From a virus: a stretch of 61,782 bases of DNA. The stretch lies in the IMG/VR virus record IMGVR_UViG_3300044922_000479, positions 1 through 61,782 of that record; one strand, 5' to 3'. Positions 31,016 through 40,952 of the stretch are shown piece by piece. Below the pieces are notes generated by a model. It did not search any database, was not told the origin of the DNA, and saw only the letters and a list, made by a program, of their open reading frames with translations. Positions within the stretch are counted from its first letter, which is position 1. The number at the start of each line of letters is the position of its first letter. The position numbers and the translations under genes were made by a program.

Positions 31016-33118
31016 ATGCCATTACAAAAAATTCTTCTGAAGCCGGGCGTCAACCGGGAGAATACTCGTTACACAAACGAGGGCGGGTGGTATCAGTCCG
31101 ACAAAGTACGTTTCCGTCAAGGCACGCCTGAAAAGATTGGTGGCTGGGCACGTATATCTGTTTCTAGCTTCTTGGGTGTCTGCCGTTCTTTGTGGAACTG
31201 GATCACGCTTGCCAACCTTAACCTGTTGGGCGTAGGTACGAACCTCAAGTTTTACCTTGAAAACGGCGGTAACTATTACGACATCACCCCTATTCGGGCG
31301 GCTGCTGTACTTAGCAATCCATTTACGACTGTAAACTTAAGCACTACCGTTACTGTAACGGATGTAGCCCATGGCGCAGTTACTGGAGATTTTGTAACGT
31401 TTAGCAACGTGGCAACGGTTGGTGGTTTGGATTTAAACAACCAATATCAACTCACTGTCATTGATGCTGACACATATACGATCACGACTTCCGCAGCAAC
31501 ATCAGGAGCCACGGGCGGCGGTACAACTGTTCAAGCTGTCTATCAAATTAACACCGGTTTAGCTGCCGAAGTCCCATTGACAGGCTGGGGCGCAGGCGCG
31601 TGGAACGCGGGCAGTTGGGGCTTTGGTGGAACATCTACCGCTGCTCTTCGCTTATGGAGCCAGAGCAACTTTGGTGAAGACTTAATTCTGGGCTTTCGCG
31701 GTGGTCCTTTGTACTATTGGGATGCCTCGTTTGGCTTGGCCCCCGCATCTTTCACCGTGACAATTGCTTCCCCCGCCGTTGTAACATCCACCGTAAGCCT
31801 GCTAGATAACACCCCTGTTATTTTGACCAACACCGGATATCCTTCTGCGCTGCCCACGGGTCTGGTAGTAGGTACAACGTATTACGTAAAAAGCTCTACT
31901 GGAACAACTTTTAATTTATCTGCTACGCCCGGTGGTGCAGCCATTACCACAACAGGAACCCAGTCTGGGACTCATTACATTCTTCCAAATGCTATTCCTG
32001 TAACATCTTTGGCTGGCGCGTCAGATGTTCCATTGATGCAAAACTTATTGTTTGTGTCGGATGTCAGCCGATTTGTGTTTTGCTTTGGTACAAATGATCC
32101 ACTTTCCGCAACCCCCTCAACACAGGACCCCATGCTTATCCGCTGGTCGGATCAAGAGTCTGTAGTGGATTGGACCCCAACGGCTACAAACCAAGCCGGC
32201 AGTGTGCGCTTGTCGCACGGCACGCAAATCATTACAGCTATTCAAACCCGTCAGGAAATTGTCGTTTGGACGGATTCCACCGTGTATTCACTGCAGTACC
32301 TTGGTCCTCCTTTTGTATGGGGCGTTCAGTTGTTGGGAGACAACATCTCGATCCTTGGTCAAAACGCCGTGGCCCAAGCGTCTGGTGTGGTGTACTGGAT
32401 GGGAACGGACAAGTTCTATTCCTACGATGGTCGTATCAATACATTGAATTGCGACTTACGTAAATATGTCTACCAAGATATTAATTTACAGCAAAATCAA
32501 CAATGTTTTGCTGGGACCAACGAAGGTTTTAACGAAGTCTGGTGGTTCTATTGCTCTGCAAATAGCACGGAAATTGATAGGTACGTCATATATAACTACC
32601 TTGAAAACACATGGTATTACGGCACAATGAACCGCACTGCATGGTTGGACTCTGGACTAAGGGATTACCCTATTGCTGCTAATCCACTAACAGTTACGAC
32701 AAGTAATATTGTTAATCATGAATTTGGCAACGACGACAATGCTACGGGCACGCCGGTTGCAATTGATGCGTATATTTCATCAGCGGAGTTTGATATTGGG
32801 GATGGTAATAACTTTGCTTTTGTTTGGCGCATGTTGCCTGATTTAAGCTTCTCGGGTTCTGATGCGAGTCCTACGCCGCAGCTTACGATGACGCTTTATC
32901 CAATGCAAAACTCGGGGTCCGGCACAGGAACTCCTGTTGCTGCAAACGTCGATAAACTGACAGGCGCGCAGTATGTAATTACTGAAGGCTTTACTGGTCA
33001 GGTGTATACACGAGTGCGCGGCCGTCAGATGATTTTAAAAGTGGGCTCTAACCAGCTTGGCACATCATGGCAGCTTGGTGCAACGCGTATTGATATCCGT
33101 CAGGATGGCAGACGATGA
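31016..33118 (+). CDS. P22 gp10-like DNA stabilisation / tail protein
   Basis: A 700-aa beta-rich protein. The opening MPLQKILLKPGVNRENTRYTNEGGWYQSDKVRFRQGTPEKIGGW and the ending RMILKVGSNQLGTSWQLGATRIDIRQDGRR are typical of P22 gp10-like 'packaged DNA stabilisation' proteins in aquatic podoviruses. Between residues ~95 and 180 and again at ~240-325 are Thr/Val-rich segments that look like inserted Ig-like domains. It probably forms part of the tail hub below the gp4-like adaptor. It overlaps the next gene by 4 nt. Confidence 0.8.
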   Translation: MPLQKILLKPGVNRENTRYTNEGGWYQSDKVRFRQGTPEKIGGWARISVSSFLGVCRSLWNWITLANLNLLGVGTNLKFYLENGGNYYDITPIRAAAVLSNPFTTVNLSTTVTVTDVAHGAVTGDFVTFSNVATVGGLDLNNQYQLTVIDADTYTITTSAATSGATGGGTTVQAVYQINTGLAAEVPLTGWGAGAWNAGSWGFGGTSTAALRLWSQSNFGEDLILGFRGGPLYYWDASFGLAPASFTVTIASPAVVTSTVSLLDNTPVILTNTGYPSALPTGLVVGTTYYVKSSTGTTFNLSATPGGAAITTTGTQSGTHYILPNAIPVTSLAGASDVPLMQNLLFVSDVSRFVFCFGTNDPLSATPSTQDPMLIRWSDQESVVDWTPTATNQAGSVRLSHGTQIITAIQTRQEIVVWTDSTVYSLQYLGPPFVWGVQLLGDNISILGQNAVAQASGVVYWMGTDKFYSYDGRINTLNCDLRKYVYQDINLQQNQQCFAGTNEGFNEVWWFYCSANSTEIDRYVIYNYLENTWYYGTMNRTAWLDSGLRDYPIAANPLTVTTSNIVNHEFGNDDNATGTPVAIDAYISSAEFDIGDGNNFAFVWRMLPDLSFSGSDASPTPQLTMTLYPMQNSGSGTGTPVAANVDKLTGAQYVITEGFTGQVYTRVRGRQMILKVGSNQLGTSWQLGATRIDIRQDGRR

Positions 33119-33978
33119 GTTATATCATTACGTCTGAATCAGAGCTTAGCCGGATTGCGGCCCCTAGTTTGCCGTTGGCTACGCCGCAATACAGCCAACA
33201 ATACATTGACCAACTAAACAATGTCCTGCGTTTATATTTTAACCGGCTGGATAACTTCCTGTCGCAGCTAAATACTTCATCTGGCGGTGCTGGGATACGT
33301 TTGCCGTATGGAGCATTTCAAGACACGGCTTACACCACGCTCAATGGCGGGATTAACAACTCAGTCACTACAATTACTGTGGTCAGCACTGCAGGATTCC
33401 CAACGGCTGGAGAGGTTCGTATTGCGTCTGAAGTCATTACATACACAGGTACAACACCCACAACCTTTACAGGATGTACCCGTGGCGCAAGAGGTTCAGC
33501 TAACGTAGCACATTCCACTGGCGTAGCAGTAACTAAGATTCAGTCACCTGTAGCAAACACCGCAGTGCCGATGTACCTAAATACAACGGATTTTAGTAAT
33601 ACCGTAAGTATTGTAGACACCACTAAGATCACAGCGGTCAACGCGGGTATCTACAATCTGCAATGGTCAGGCCAGTTCAATAACTCAGATACGGCTGAAC
33701 ATGACCTTTCGGTTTGGCTTCGTATTAACGGTACAGATGTTGTTGGGTCTACTGGTTTTGTAGCGGTCATAGGCAGTCACGGCGGTATTGACGGGCACAG
33801 TATTGTTGGCTGGAACTACTACATTCAACTAAACGCAGGGCAGTACGTAGAGATTTGGTGGTCTACAACTAACGAAAAGCTAACGCTTGAATGCTATGGC
33901 CCACAAACCGGCCCAACTCGCCCATCAACTGCTTCTGTCGTAGCTACACTTTCATTTGTGTCGGCGTTGCCAACGTAA
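33115..33978 (+). CDS. Virion protein with C-terminal jelly-roll-like domain
   Basis: A 287-aa protein. The N-terminal ~60 residues are helical (YSQQYIDQLNNVLRLYFNRLDNFLSQL), a usual attachment segment of phage tail proteins. The centre (TTITVVSTAGFPTAGEVRIASEVITYTG..TGCTRGARGS) is a recurring phage structural module. The C-terminal ~140 residues look like a C1q/TNF-type jelly roll (AGIYNLQWSGQF, GWNYYIQLNAGQYVEIWWS). Probably a tail appendage or head fibre. Starts at an ATGA overlap with the gp10-like gene. Confidence 0.72.
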   Translation: MSYIITSESELSRIAAPSLPLATPQYSQQYIDQLNNVLRLYFNRLDNFLSQLNTSSGGAGIRLPYGAFQDTAYTTLNGGINNSVTTITVVSTAGFPTAGEVRIASEVITYTGTTPTTFTGCTRGARGSANVAHSTGVAVTKIQSPVANTAVPMYLNTTDFSNTVSIVDTTKITAVNAGIYNLQWSGQFNNSDTAEHDLSVWLRINGTDVVGSTGFVAVIGSHGGIDGHSIVGWNYYIQLNAGQYVEIWWSTTNEKLTLECYGPQTGPTRPSTASVVATLSFVSALPT

Positions 33979-34014
33979 TACAATCAAACAAACCTTTTCC
34001 CCCAAGGAATCAAC

Positions 34015-37000
34015 ATGGCCACAGCACCTCAAGCCGCAATGGAAATGCCCCAAGAAGCAGGCGCAAATCCCTTTGCTGACCCCAATACGATGGCGGTCTA
34101 TGATCAGATGCGTCAAACCGTGTCTCCAAAGGAGTTCGGCGACCAGATGTTGGAAGGTGCTGCGCAGACTGCTCCTGAGGAAGTTGCTGCGTTCAGGTCT
34201 GCGTTAGAACAAATTGAGATGCCTCCAGAGGCGCTTGACTTGCTCAACAACATGGTTGATGAGATTCTGGCCAACCCAGAGCAATATGACCAGATCCGTG
34301 CCAAGTACAAAGAGATGGGCGCGCCTGACGAAATCTTGCCAGAGCAGTTTGACCCCCAGTTCTTCTCTGCATTGAACATGGCCGTGGACCAGATGATTGG
34401 CGCGCCTAGCGGTGAGCAAGCGTTTGCCAAAGGCGGTATTGCTGAGCTATCTCCCGTATCCAAAGCTATTGCCGGCTATGGCCGCAACGGCGACACCATG
34501 CTTGCCCACATTACGCCTGCCGAAGCGCGCATGCTGCGTCGCAAGGGCGGTAGCGGCACAATCAACCCTAAGACAGGCCTACCAGAGTTTTTTAATTTGT
34601 TTAAAGAAATTGGTAATGCATTTAAGGCAGTTGGTAAAGCTGTCAAGAGTTTTGCAAGCAGCACCGTGGGCCGTATTGTTACAACCGTTGCCCTCGGTTT
34701 CTTCTTAGGCCCTGCCGCAGCTAGTTTCATGGGTGTAACCTCTGCTGCCGGTGTTGCTGCCGTAAGCGGTTTTGTCGGTAGCGCAGGCGCTACATTGGCT
34801 GGTGGTGGCAATCTTAGCCAAGCTTTGAAAGCAGGTGCAGTTGGTGGTTTAACTGCTGGTGTAACGGCAGGTGCGACGGGTGCTTTTAGCGGCACAGACG
34901 CTTTTGCTTCTGGCAGCTATTCTGGCGCAGGCTTGACACCTATGGAGGCATTGCAGGGCCAAGCGGACAAGTTTACTGGGATGTTTAAGTCCCCTCCTTT
35001 CCCGCAGTACACGGCTCAGGGGGCATTGACAGATAACATTACGACAAACGCAACCCGCGACGCATATGCTGGGGAGTTATATAAGACCAACCCTGAGGCG
35101 TTTTACAATCCCCCTGCAGAGCCCACTATTGCAGGGGATTCAATTGCGGCTAAAAAAGTGACATTGGGCGGCGGCCCTGTCACCCAATCAGTGACTCCCG
35201 GCGGCGCAACGGTTACTCAGAACGCTACAGGGTTTGACTACACTGAAAACAACCCATTACTTACGCCAGAACAACGGACCGCGGGCCTTAGTGCTGACCC
35301 TACGCGAACTTTTGGTGCAGCCCCCTCTGCCAGTGCAACTACTGCTGCAACAGGGAACACAATTGCGCCACCTATTCAGCAGACTCCTACAATTGGGACG
35401 GGCCCATACAATACCCCCGGCGTATTAGATTCAGCATCACAAGCCGGCAAAGGTATTTTGCAGATGCTGCCCGGCACAGAAGGTACGTTCTCAGAGGGTT
35501 ATGAGAACTTTACAAAAGGTGCAGGCAACTTGCTCAGTCCCGGCCCTTCGTCCGCGGAAGTTACTGCACGTGCCAAGGACATCTTGGGCTCAGATACCAC
35601 AGGGAAAATGACCTATGCGGATGCTTTAAAGGCAGCCAAGACAGAGGGCCCCGGTTTCTTGCGCTCTTATGGCCCTGCTACGGCTTTAGGTATTGGCGCA
35701 ATCGGTGCTTTTGGCGGCTTTAGCCCCTCTAAAGTGCCTGAGTCCAGCATGCGTAAAACCTTGATGGGGGGCCCCGGATCAGCACAAGACTTGCTGAAGA
35801 ACGATCCTAGCCGCTTCTACATCCAAGGGTTGCCCGGCGTGCAGTATTACAGCGGTTCTGTGATGAAGCCGCCCGGCATGGCCACAGGTGGTGAAGTACA
35901 GCATTTTGCTGATGGTGGCGTTTCTGATCAAGTTGTTGCTGATTGGTGGGCAGAAAACAGCGGCAAAGGTTATTCTGACGCTTACATCGCTGATTTGATG
36001 GATGAATTCAGCGTAACTCCAGAGCAGTTTGCTCGCTCTATTGGCGCAAACGAAGCGACTGCTGCAGATATTGCAGATCGCTACACCGCTGTTCCCGAGA
36101 ACATTACGTTCCGTGACGACAGCGGATACGACTCACAGACCATTGACGCTGTCAGGCAAGCGGATGGTACCTACCTTGGCAACAATGGTCAGGTATACGA
36201 CAGCGGTGGCACTCCCATAACTCCCGGAACAGGGGGCGGAGGCACTACCGTTGTTACAGATGGCGGTGGCGGTGGCGGTGGCGGTGGCGGAACAACCCGT
36301 TCTGCTGCAGACCAAGCCATTTGGAACTATTTTGCAAACAACACAAGTTTGACGGATGAGCAAATCGTCGGTGCAATTAAGTCAAACAATTGGACGTTAG
36401 AAGACATTGCGCGGGTCACCGGAACACCTGACCGTCTGTATGAGTACTACCAACGATTTGGAAGAGTGGGGTCTACGACAAGCACTAGCACTAGCACTAG
36501 CACTAGCACCAATACGAGCATTATTAGAACCACTAACACCAGCACTTCAACTAGTACAAGTACAAGCACAGGGGTAAAGACAGGGACAAGCACCGGAACA
36601 GGAACATTAACTTCCATCTCTGCGCCTTGGTTCATTAACCCACAGACCTTTGCTCAAGGTACTGCAGGCGTTACTGTTCCTTCGTCTACGCTACGTCCTG
36701 CCGGCCTTCCAACAGATGCTACATCTCGTGCCATTCAAGGCGATCTGCTAGCAGCCGGGCCTACTGCTTCTGATGCAAGAATGCAGCAATTCATGGATAC
36801 ACAAGGGTACGATCCCCGCCAAGTTGCGTATGCCATAAACGCCGGCGTTCCAGAGATTCAAAACCGCTACTATGCGGCTAAAAACGCAGGCATTTTGGGC
36901 GCTGCAGCACCTGCAACAACTACCTTAAACCAGCCTTACAATACCACGGCAGGTATCACACAATTGCTGTCACCTACGGGTCCTTTGGGCGAGTTCAGCA

Positions 37001-37464
37001 CCCGTACAGCAACTCCCGTGACGCCGGTGCTTCCTGTAACACCTACTGCAACAGCGCTGCCAAACGTTTCGTTTAACAGAACGGATATTCAACAACGCAT
37101 GCCTAATCTACAAATGGGTAACGCAGGGACACCTTTAAGTGTTCTTGCCGGCCAACCCACTACGTATGGTGTCACAGGCTATACCGATGCTTACTCACCT
37201 TTTGCAACTCCGGCCCCCGGAGCTAAATTAATGAACATGGGTGGTATTGCAGGTTTGGCTCAGGGAGGTTATCCTCGACGTACCGGTCAAATTGATGGCC
37301 CGGGGACCGCGACCTCTGATTCAATCCCTGCAATGCTGTCTGACGGCGAATTCGTAATGACTGCCAAAGCCGTTCGCGGTGCAGGCAAAGGCGACAGGCG
37401 AGCAGGCGCAAAACGCATGTATGCGCTGATGCATCAACTTGAAAAGAACGCAGCAAGAGGTTAA
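34015..37464 (+). CDS. Large Gly/Thr-rich virion or ejection protein
   Basis: A 1149-aa protein with low-complexity parts: FAKGGIAEL (~141), a hydrophobic Ala/Gly stretch around residues 220-300 (VALGFFLGPAAASFMGVTSAAG), a poly-Gly run (~755), and a Ser/Thr repeat (~820-860). GG motifs recur at ~625-640 (MATGGEVQHFADGGV) and near the end (MGGIAGLAQGGY). The last ~70 residues, GPGTATSDSIPAMLSDGEFVMTAKAV..., are a string very common in aquatic phage virion proteins. The hydrophobic region suggests membrane interaction during DNA ejection. Confidence 0.75.
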   Translation: MATAPQAAMEMPQEAGANPFADPNTMAVYDQMRQTVSPKEFGDQMLEGAAQTAPEEVAAFRSALEQIEMPPEALDLLNNMVDEILANPEQYDQIRAKYKEMGAPDEILPEQFDPQFFSALNMAVDQMIGAPSGEQAFAKGGIAELSPVSKAIAGYGRNGDTMLAHITPAEARMLRRKGGSGTINPKTGLPEFFNLFKEIGNAFKAVGKAVKSFASSTVGRIVTTVALGFFLGPAAASFMGVTSAAGVAAVSGFVGSAGATLAGGGNLSQALKAGAVGGLTAGVTAGATGAFSGTDAFASGSYSGAGLTPMEALQGQADKFTGMFKSPPFPQYTAQGALTDNITTNATRDAYAGELYKTNPEAFYNPPAEPTIAGDSIAAKKVTLGGGPVTQSVTPGGATVTQNATGFDYTENNPLLTPEQRTAGLSADPTRTFGAAPSASATTAATGNTIAPPIQQTPTIGTGPYNTPGVLDSASQAGKGILQMLPGTEGTFSEGYENFTKGAGNLLSPGPSSAEVTARAKDILGSDTTGKMTYADALKAAKTEGPGFLRSYGPATALGIGAIGAFGGFSPSKVPESSMRKTLMGGPGSAQDLLKNDPSRFYIQGLPGVQYYSGSVMKPPGMATGGEVQHFADGGVSDQVVADWWAENSGKGYSDAYIADLMDEFSVTPEQFARSIGANEATAADIADRYTAVPENITFRDDSGYDSQTIDAVRQADGTYLGNNGQVYDSGGTPITPGTGGGGTTVVTDGGGGGGGGGGTTRSAADQAIWNYFANNTSLTDEQIVGAIKSNNWTLEDIARVTGTPDRLYEYYQRFGRVGSTTSTSTSTSTSTNTSIIRTTNTSTSTSTSTSTGVKTGTSTGTGTLTSISAPWFINPQTFAQGTAGVTVPSSTLRPAGLPTDATSRAIQGDLLAAGPTASDARMQQFMDTQGYDPRQVAYAINAGVPEIQNRYYAAKNAGILGAAAPATTTLNQPYNTTAGITQLLSPTGPLGEFSTRTATPVTPVLPVTPTATALPNVSFNRTDIQQRMPNLQMGNAGTPLSVLAGQPTTYGVTGYTDAYSPFATPAPGAKLMNMGGIAGLAQGGYPRRTGQIDGPGTATSDSIPAMLSDGEFVMTAKAVRGAGKGDRRAGAKRMYALMHQLEKNAARG
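36475..36510 (+). repeat. Hexanucleotide microsatellite coding for Ser-Thr
   Basis: Tandem AGCACT units encode an alternating Ser-Thr stretch in the 34015 gene; a more degenerate stretch continues to about 36600. Slippage here could vary the length of the protein in frame, since the unit is 6 nt. Confidence 0.7.
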
Positions 37465-37466
37465 AC

Positions 37467-38576
37467 ATGGCAGACGCATCAATTTCTACCCAAGAACAGA
37501 TAGTCCGGGAAGCCCCGGAAATCGAAGCACAAAAGCTGGCGCTACTACAAAGCGCCAAGGCTCAAGTAGACGCAACCAACCTTGCTGCTCAGCAAGGTAA
37601 TTTCCTGACTCCAAACTATCAGATTGCGGGCATGACCCAAAATCAGATGGATGCCATCCGTGGTGGCGAGGCAGGTATTGGTGCGTACCAGCCGTATCTC
37701 TCTAACGCTGCTCGGCAGTTGGTTGGAGGTCAGCAAACCACAGGTGCTGCTGTTGATGTTTTAAGAGGTGCGGACACGCGCGCTCAATTTGGAGCAGCGC
37801 AGGGTTTAACAGGGCTCGCGGCTCAAGGGACTTTGAACGCGGCGCAACCTATTGGGCAGGCTCAAATCTCCCAGTACATGAACCCGTACATGAATATTGC
37901 TTTGCAGCAGCAATTAGATGAGATGAATCGTCAGGCCCAGATTCAAGGGCAGGGACTGCAAGCACAAGCTACAAAGGCTGGTGCTTTTGGTGGTACCCGT
38001 GAGGGCATTCAACGTGCTGAATTAGGTCGTAATTTGTCTCAAACACAGAACCAAGCGATTGCTAATGCAATGCAACAAGGTTATGGTCAAGCGTTGTCTA
38101 CTGCACAGCAGCAACAGCAAGCGCAGATGGCTGGATATAACCAATTAGGCAATCTTGGTCAAGGAATTGGATCATTGGCCCAAGGTCAATTTGGTGTTGG
38201 CGCGCAGATGGCTCAGGGTCTTGGCTCATTGGGCATGCAACAAGGCAATTTGGGCACACAAGCTGCGGCTTTGGGTCAGTCTGCACAGGGCATGGGTCAG
38301 CAGGACATCAACTTCTTGTACAACTTGGGTGCAATGCAGCAAAAGCAGACACAGGGCGAGTTGGATGCTCAGCGTCAAAACCAGTTGCAGCAGAACATGC
38401 AGCCTTATCAGCAGTTGGGCTTCTTGTCCGACATCTACAAAGGCGCGCCATCTACGCAGATGGGCGTAACCACTGCTGCTGCCCCCACTCCAAGCCCCTT
38501 CCAGCAAATCGCTGGTTTAGGCACAGGTATTTTGTCTACAGCAGCGGCAGCAAAGACCGCTGGTGGACTGTTTTAA
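37467..38576 (+). CDS. Gln-rich virion / ejection protein
   Basis: A 369-aa protein, very rich in Gln, Ala and Gly. Recognisable blocks include SQYMNPYMNIALQQQLDEMNRQA and ATKAGAFGGTREGIQRAELGRNL, which recur in putative internal virion proteins of aquatic podoviruses. A hydrophobic tail, GLGTGILSTAAAAKTAGGLF, closes the protein. It starts 2 nt after the previous stop. Probably one of the proteins carried inside the head and ejected with DNA, like P22 gp7/gp16/gp20, though there is no sequence match to these that I can see. Confidence 0.7.
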   Translation: MADASISTQEQIVREAPEIEAQKLALLQSAKAQVDATNLAAQQGNFLTPNYQIAGMTQNQMDAIRGGEAGIGAYQPYLSNAARQLVGGQQTTGAAVDVLRGADTRAQFGAAQGLTGLAAQGTLNAAQPIGQAQISQYMNPYMNIALQQQLDEMNRQAQIQGQGLQAQATKAGAFGGTREGIQRAELGRNLSQTQNQAIANAMQQGYGQALSTAQQQQQAQMAGYNQLGNLGQGIGSLAQGQFGVGAQMAQGLGSLGMQQGNLGTQAAALGQSAQGMGQQDINFLYNLGAMQQKQTQGELDAQRQNQLQQNMQPYQQLGFLSDIYKGAPSTQMGVTTAAAPTPSPFQQIAGLGTGILSTAAAAKTAGGLF

Positions 38577-38585
38577 GGACGCATC

Positions 38586-40952
38586 ATGAAGAATGAGATT
38601 TTGAAGCGCGCCATGTTTGCGATGCCTCTGTCAAAAGAGTCACGTAACAGCGGCATCATGGCTGGGTTTGAAGATGAAATGCCCGAAGAGATGCCTGAGG
38701 AGCCAGAGAGCGACATGCCTCAGATGGCCCGCACGCCTCAGAATCCTGAAATCTTAATGAACACACTGCGCGGGGACATGCGTTCTACCAATGCACGTGT
38801 ACAAGAATTAGCCCAGATGGTTGGTGAGCAAGCAGCACAAGAAACACCCCCAGAAGTTCTTGCTTTGTTGCAAGCACAACTGGCCGCTCCTCAAGGCGGT
38901 ATCGGTGCTTTGCCACAGGGCCAAGGCATGGCTCCTCCGCCCATGGCCCCCGAAGCAGGGATGCCTCCTCAAGGAGGTATTCCGATGCCACAAGGCATGG
39001 AGGGCGCGGGCCCTTTTCCGCAGGGCGGGGCTGAGCAGGCTCCGCCCACACCTGATGGCATGCCCCCAATCACGGCGGCTGCAGGCGCGTTCATTACACC
39101 GTTCACACGTGCTGCCCAGTTCATGGGTGACAAGGCCGCTCAATACGGCCCTGCAGTAAATCAATACTTGGGCAACCTGACCATGCGCGCTCAGCCTACG
39201 GTTCAGCGTGTCACAGGCGGTAGTCCTCCTATGCCTTTGTCTGTGCAAGGACGAGAGACTTTGGTCCAAGGGCCTGCCGGCACGATTGTTGAAGGTGTGG
39301 GCACAAAGATGGCCCCTTACACTTCAATGGGTCCTTTGATGAGCCCTACGTTTACTGAAGGCCTGAAGATGGGTGTGCAGCGTACTGCGCAGGAATACCC
39401 ACGCGTGGCAGAAGCCTTGTCCCGCATATCTCCTGCTTTAGCTTTTGGCACCGGTGCATTGGCCTCACTTCCTTTTATGAAGGATTCCAGCACGCCGATG
39501 TCTCCTGAGCAAAAGGCTTCTTACGACGACAAGATGGCACAACTTGCGGCGATTGACCAAGTACCTTCTTCTCGTACTCAACAAGCGGCACCGCCTCCTG
39601 TGGCACCGGCTGCTACAACAGAAGCAGAGCAAGCAGCAATCGACGAGCGCCAACTAGCCGCGCCTGCCAAAGTTGATACTGATCCGTTAGGCACTTTCAT
39701 TGACCAAAAGATGAAACTGTTTAATGAGCGTGAACTTAAAGCAGGCGTCAAAGAAAAAACCCGCGCAGAACGGATCAAGGAAGGCTACGCCGAGTTATCG
39801 CCGTTGTTCTCTGAGATCTTGGGCAGTGACAAAGAAGACATGAAGACGAATGCGCTTTTGTTGCTGGCTGATGCTGGCTTCAAATTGGCGTCTAGCCGTC
39901 AGCCTACCCTTGCGATGGCTGCAAGTGAAGCAGCTTCTGGTTTGCCAAAAGGCTTTATGGCGCTTATTGCACAGTCTAAGGACCGTGATCTTAAGATTAA
40001 ATCTGCTGCTTTGTCACAGGCGTTTAGCGATGTTCAGGAGCAGGACAAGTACGCTCAGCAGCTTAAGGTGAAGCTGCTGGATGGCGATATACGAATTATG
40101 TTGGAGATGGCTAAAAAAGGAGGCGCAATCGTTGAAGACGGTGGTGCAGGTTTGCGTGTTGCTAAAACCAAAGATGGTAGCTTCTTAGGTGTATCAATTG
40201 ATCCAAAAGATCCGACTGTTCAGTCTGCGTTGTCCAGCCGTAATACGTTGCGCGACACTGATAACCCGTTTGTCGAGAACCGCGGACAAGCGCCAGCTAC
40301 TGTGGAAACAGATAAAGCAGCGCGTGGTAAGCTCACCGCAGAGTTGCGGGCGCTGGACAATAACTTAAAAACCTTGGAAAACCTTAAAGGAACATATGCA
40401 CAGCTTTACAGCCCCGGCACATGGTTCCAAGACAAGGTCAACAATTTACTTGTGCCAGTTTCTGGCGGATTGATTCGTCCTGATATAGATCAAGCGGATG
40501 CTGCACAGCGAATTCAAACCGGCATGAATGGTTTGATGAAGAACCTTGCAGCGTCAGGCGACTCAGGACGTGTTGCAGTGCAGGAACAGGAATGGGCACG
40601 CCAGACAGCAGAAAACATTTCTAACCCCTCCGCCTTCTTCCAGAATAAAGAGTTGGCCGCAAAAGGTTTTGTTTCGTTAGAAGCGGGCATACGTAATGCT
40701 CGTCAACAGCTTTTGACTCAGCTAGGATATGAAAACAACGACTATGTGATGCGCACTCCAAATACCGGCACGCAGAATGACCCGTTTGTGATCCCTGCAG
40801 ATAAAGACAGCCAACGCATCATGTTCAACTTCCTTGGTAGTACCATCGGTAAGATGCAAGATCCAAAAGCAATGGTGTATGTCAAAATGCCTAACAACAC
40901 GATCCAACAATTCAATCCTACTCAATTGCGTGGCCTGATAGGAAACCAATAA
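38586..40952 (+). CDS. Large Pro/Gln/Met-rich internal virion protein
   Basis: A 788-aa protein. The N-terminal ~180 residues are acidic then Pro/Gly/Met-rich (EEMPEEPESDMPQM; repeated 'PQGG' and 'PPM' pieces) and probably disordered. The rest is mainly helical, with a hydrophobic segment around 280-300 (LAFGTGALASLPFM). It overlaps the next gene by 1 nt (TAATG). It lies in the block of large proteins after the gp10-like gene, the position of ejection proteins in short-tailed phages. No enzymatic motif found. Confidence 0.68.
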   Translation: MKNEILKRAMFAMPLSKESRNSGIMAGFEDEMPEEMPEEPESDMPQMARTPQNPEILMNTLRGDMRSTNARVQELAQMVGEQAAQETPPEVLALLQAQLAAPQGGIGALPQGQGMAPPPMAPEAGMPPQGGIPMPQGMEGAGPFPQGGAEQAPPTPDGMPPITAAAGAFITPFTRAAQFMGDKAAQYGPAVNQYLGNLTMRAQPTVQRVTGGSPPMPLSVQGRETLVQGPAGTIVEGVGTKMAPYTSMGPLMSPTFTEGLKMGVQRTAQEYPRVAEALSRISPALAFGTGALASLPFMKDSSTPMSPEQKASYDDKMAQLAAIDQVPSSRTQQAAPPPVAPAATTEAEQAAIDERQLAAPAKVDTDPLGTFIDQKMKLFNERELKAGVKEKTRAERIKEGYAELSPLFSEILGSDKEDMKTNALLLLADAGFKLASSRQPTLAMAASEAASGLPKGFMALIAQSKDRDLKIKSAALSQAFSDVQEQDKYAQQLKVKLLDGDIRIMLEMAKKGGAIVEDGGAGLRVAKTKDGSFLGVSIDPKDPTVQSALSSRNTLRDTDNPFVENRGQAPATVETDKAARGKLTAELRALDNNLKTLENLKGTYAQLYSPGTWFQDKVNNLLVPVSGGLIRPDIDQADAAQRIQTGMNGLMKNLAASGDSGRVAVQEQEWARQTAENISNPSAFFQNKELAAKGFVSLEAGIRNARQQLLTQLGYENNDYVMRTPNTGTQNDPFVIPADKDSQRIMFNFLGSTIGKMQDPKAMVYVKMPNNTIQQFNPTQLRGLIGNQ

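Noticed and set aside
36475-36600. Possible CRISPR array
   Set aside because: The repeats are only 6 bases long, in frame and contiguous, with no spacers. It is a coding microsatellite.
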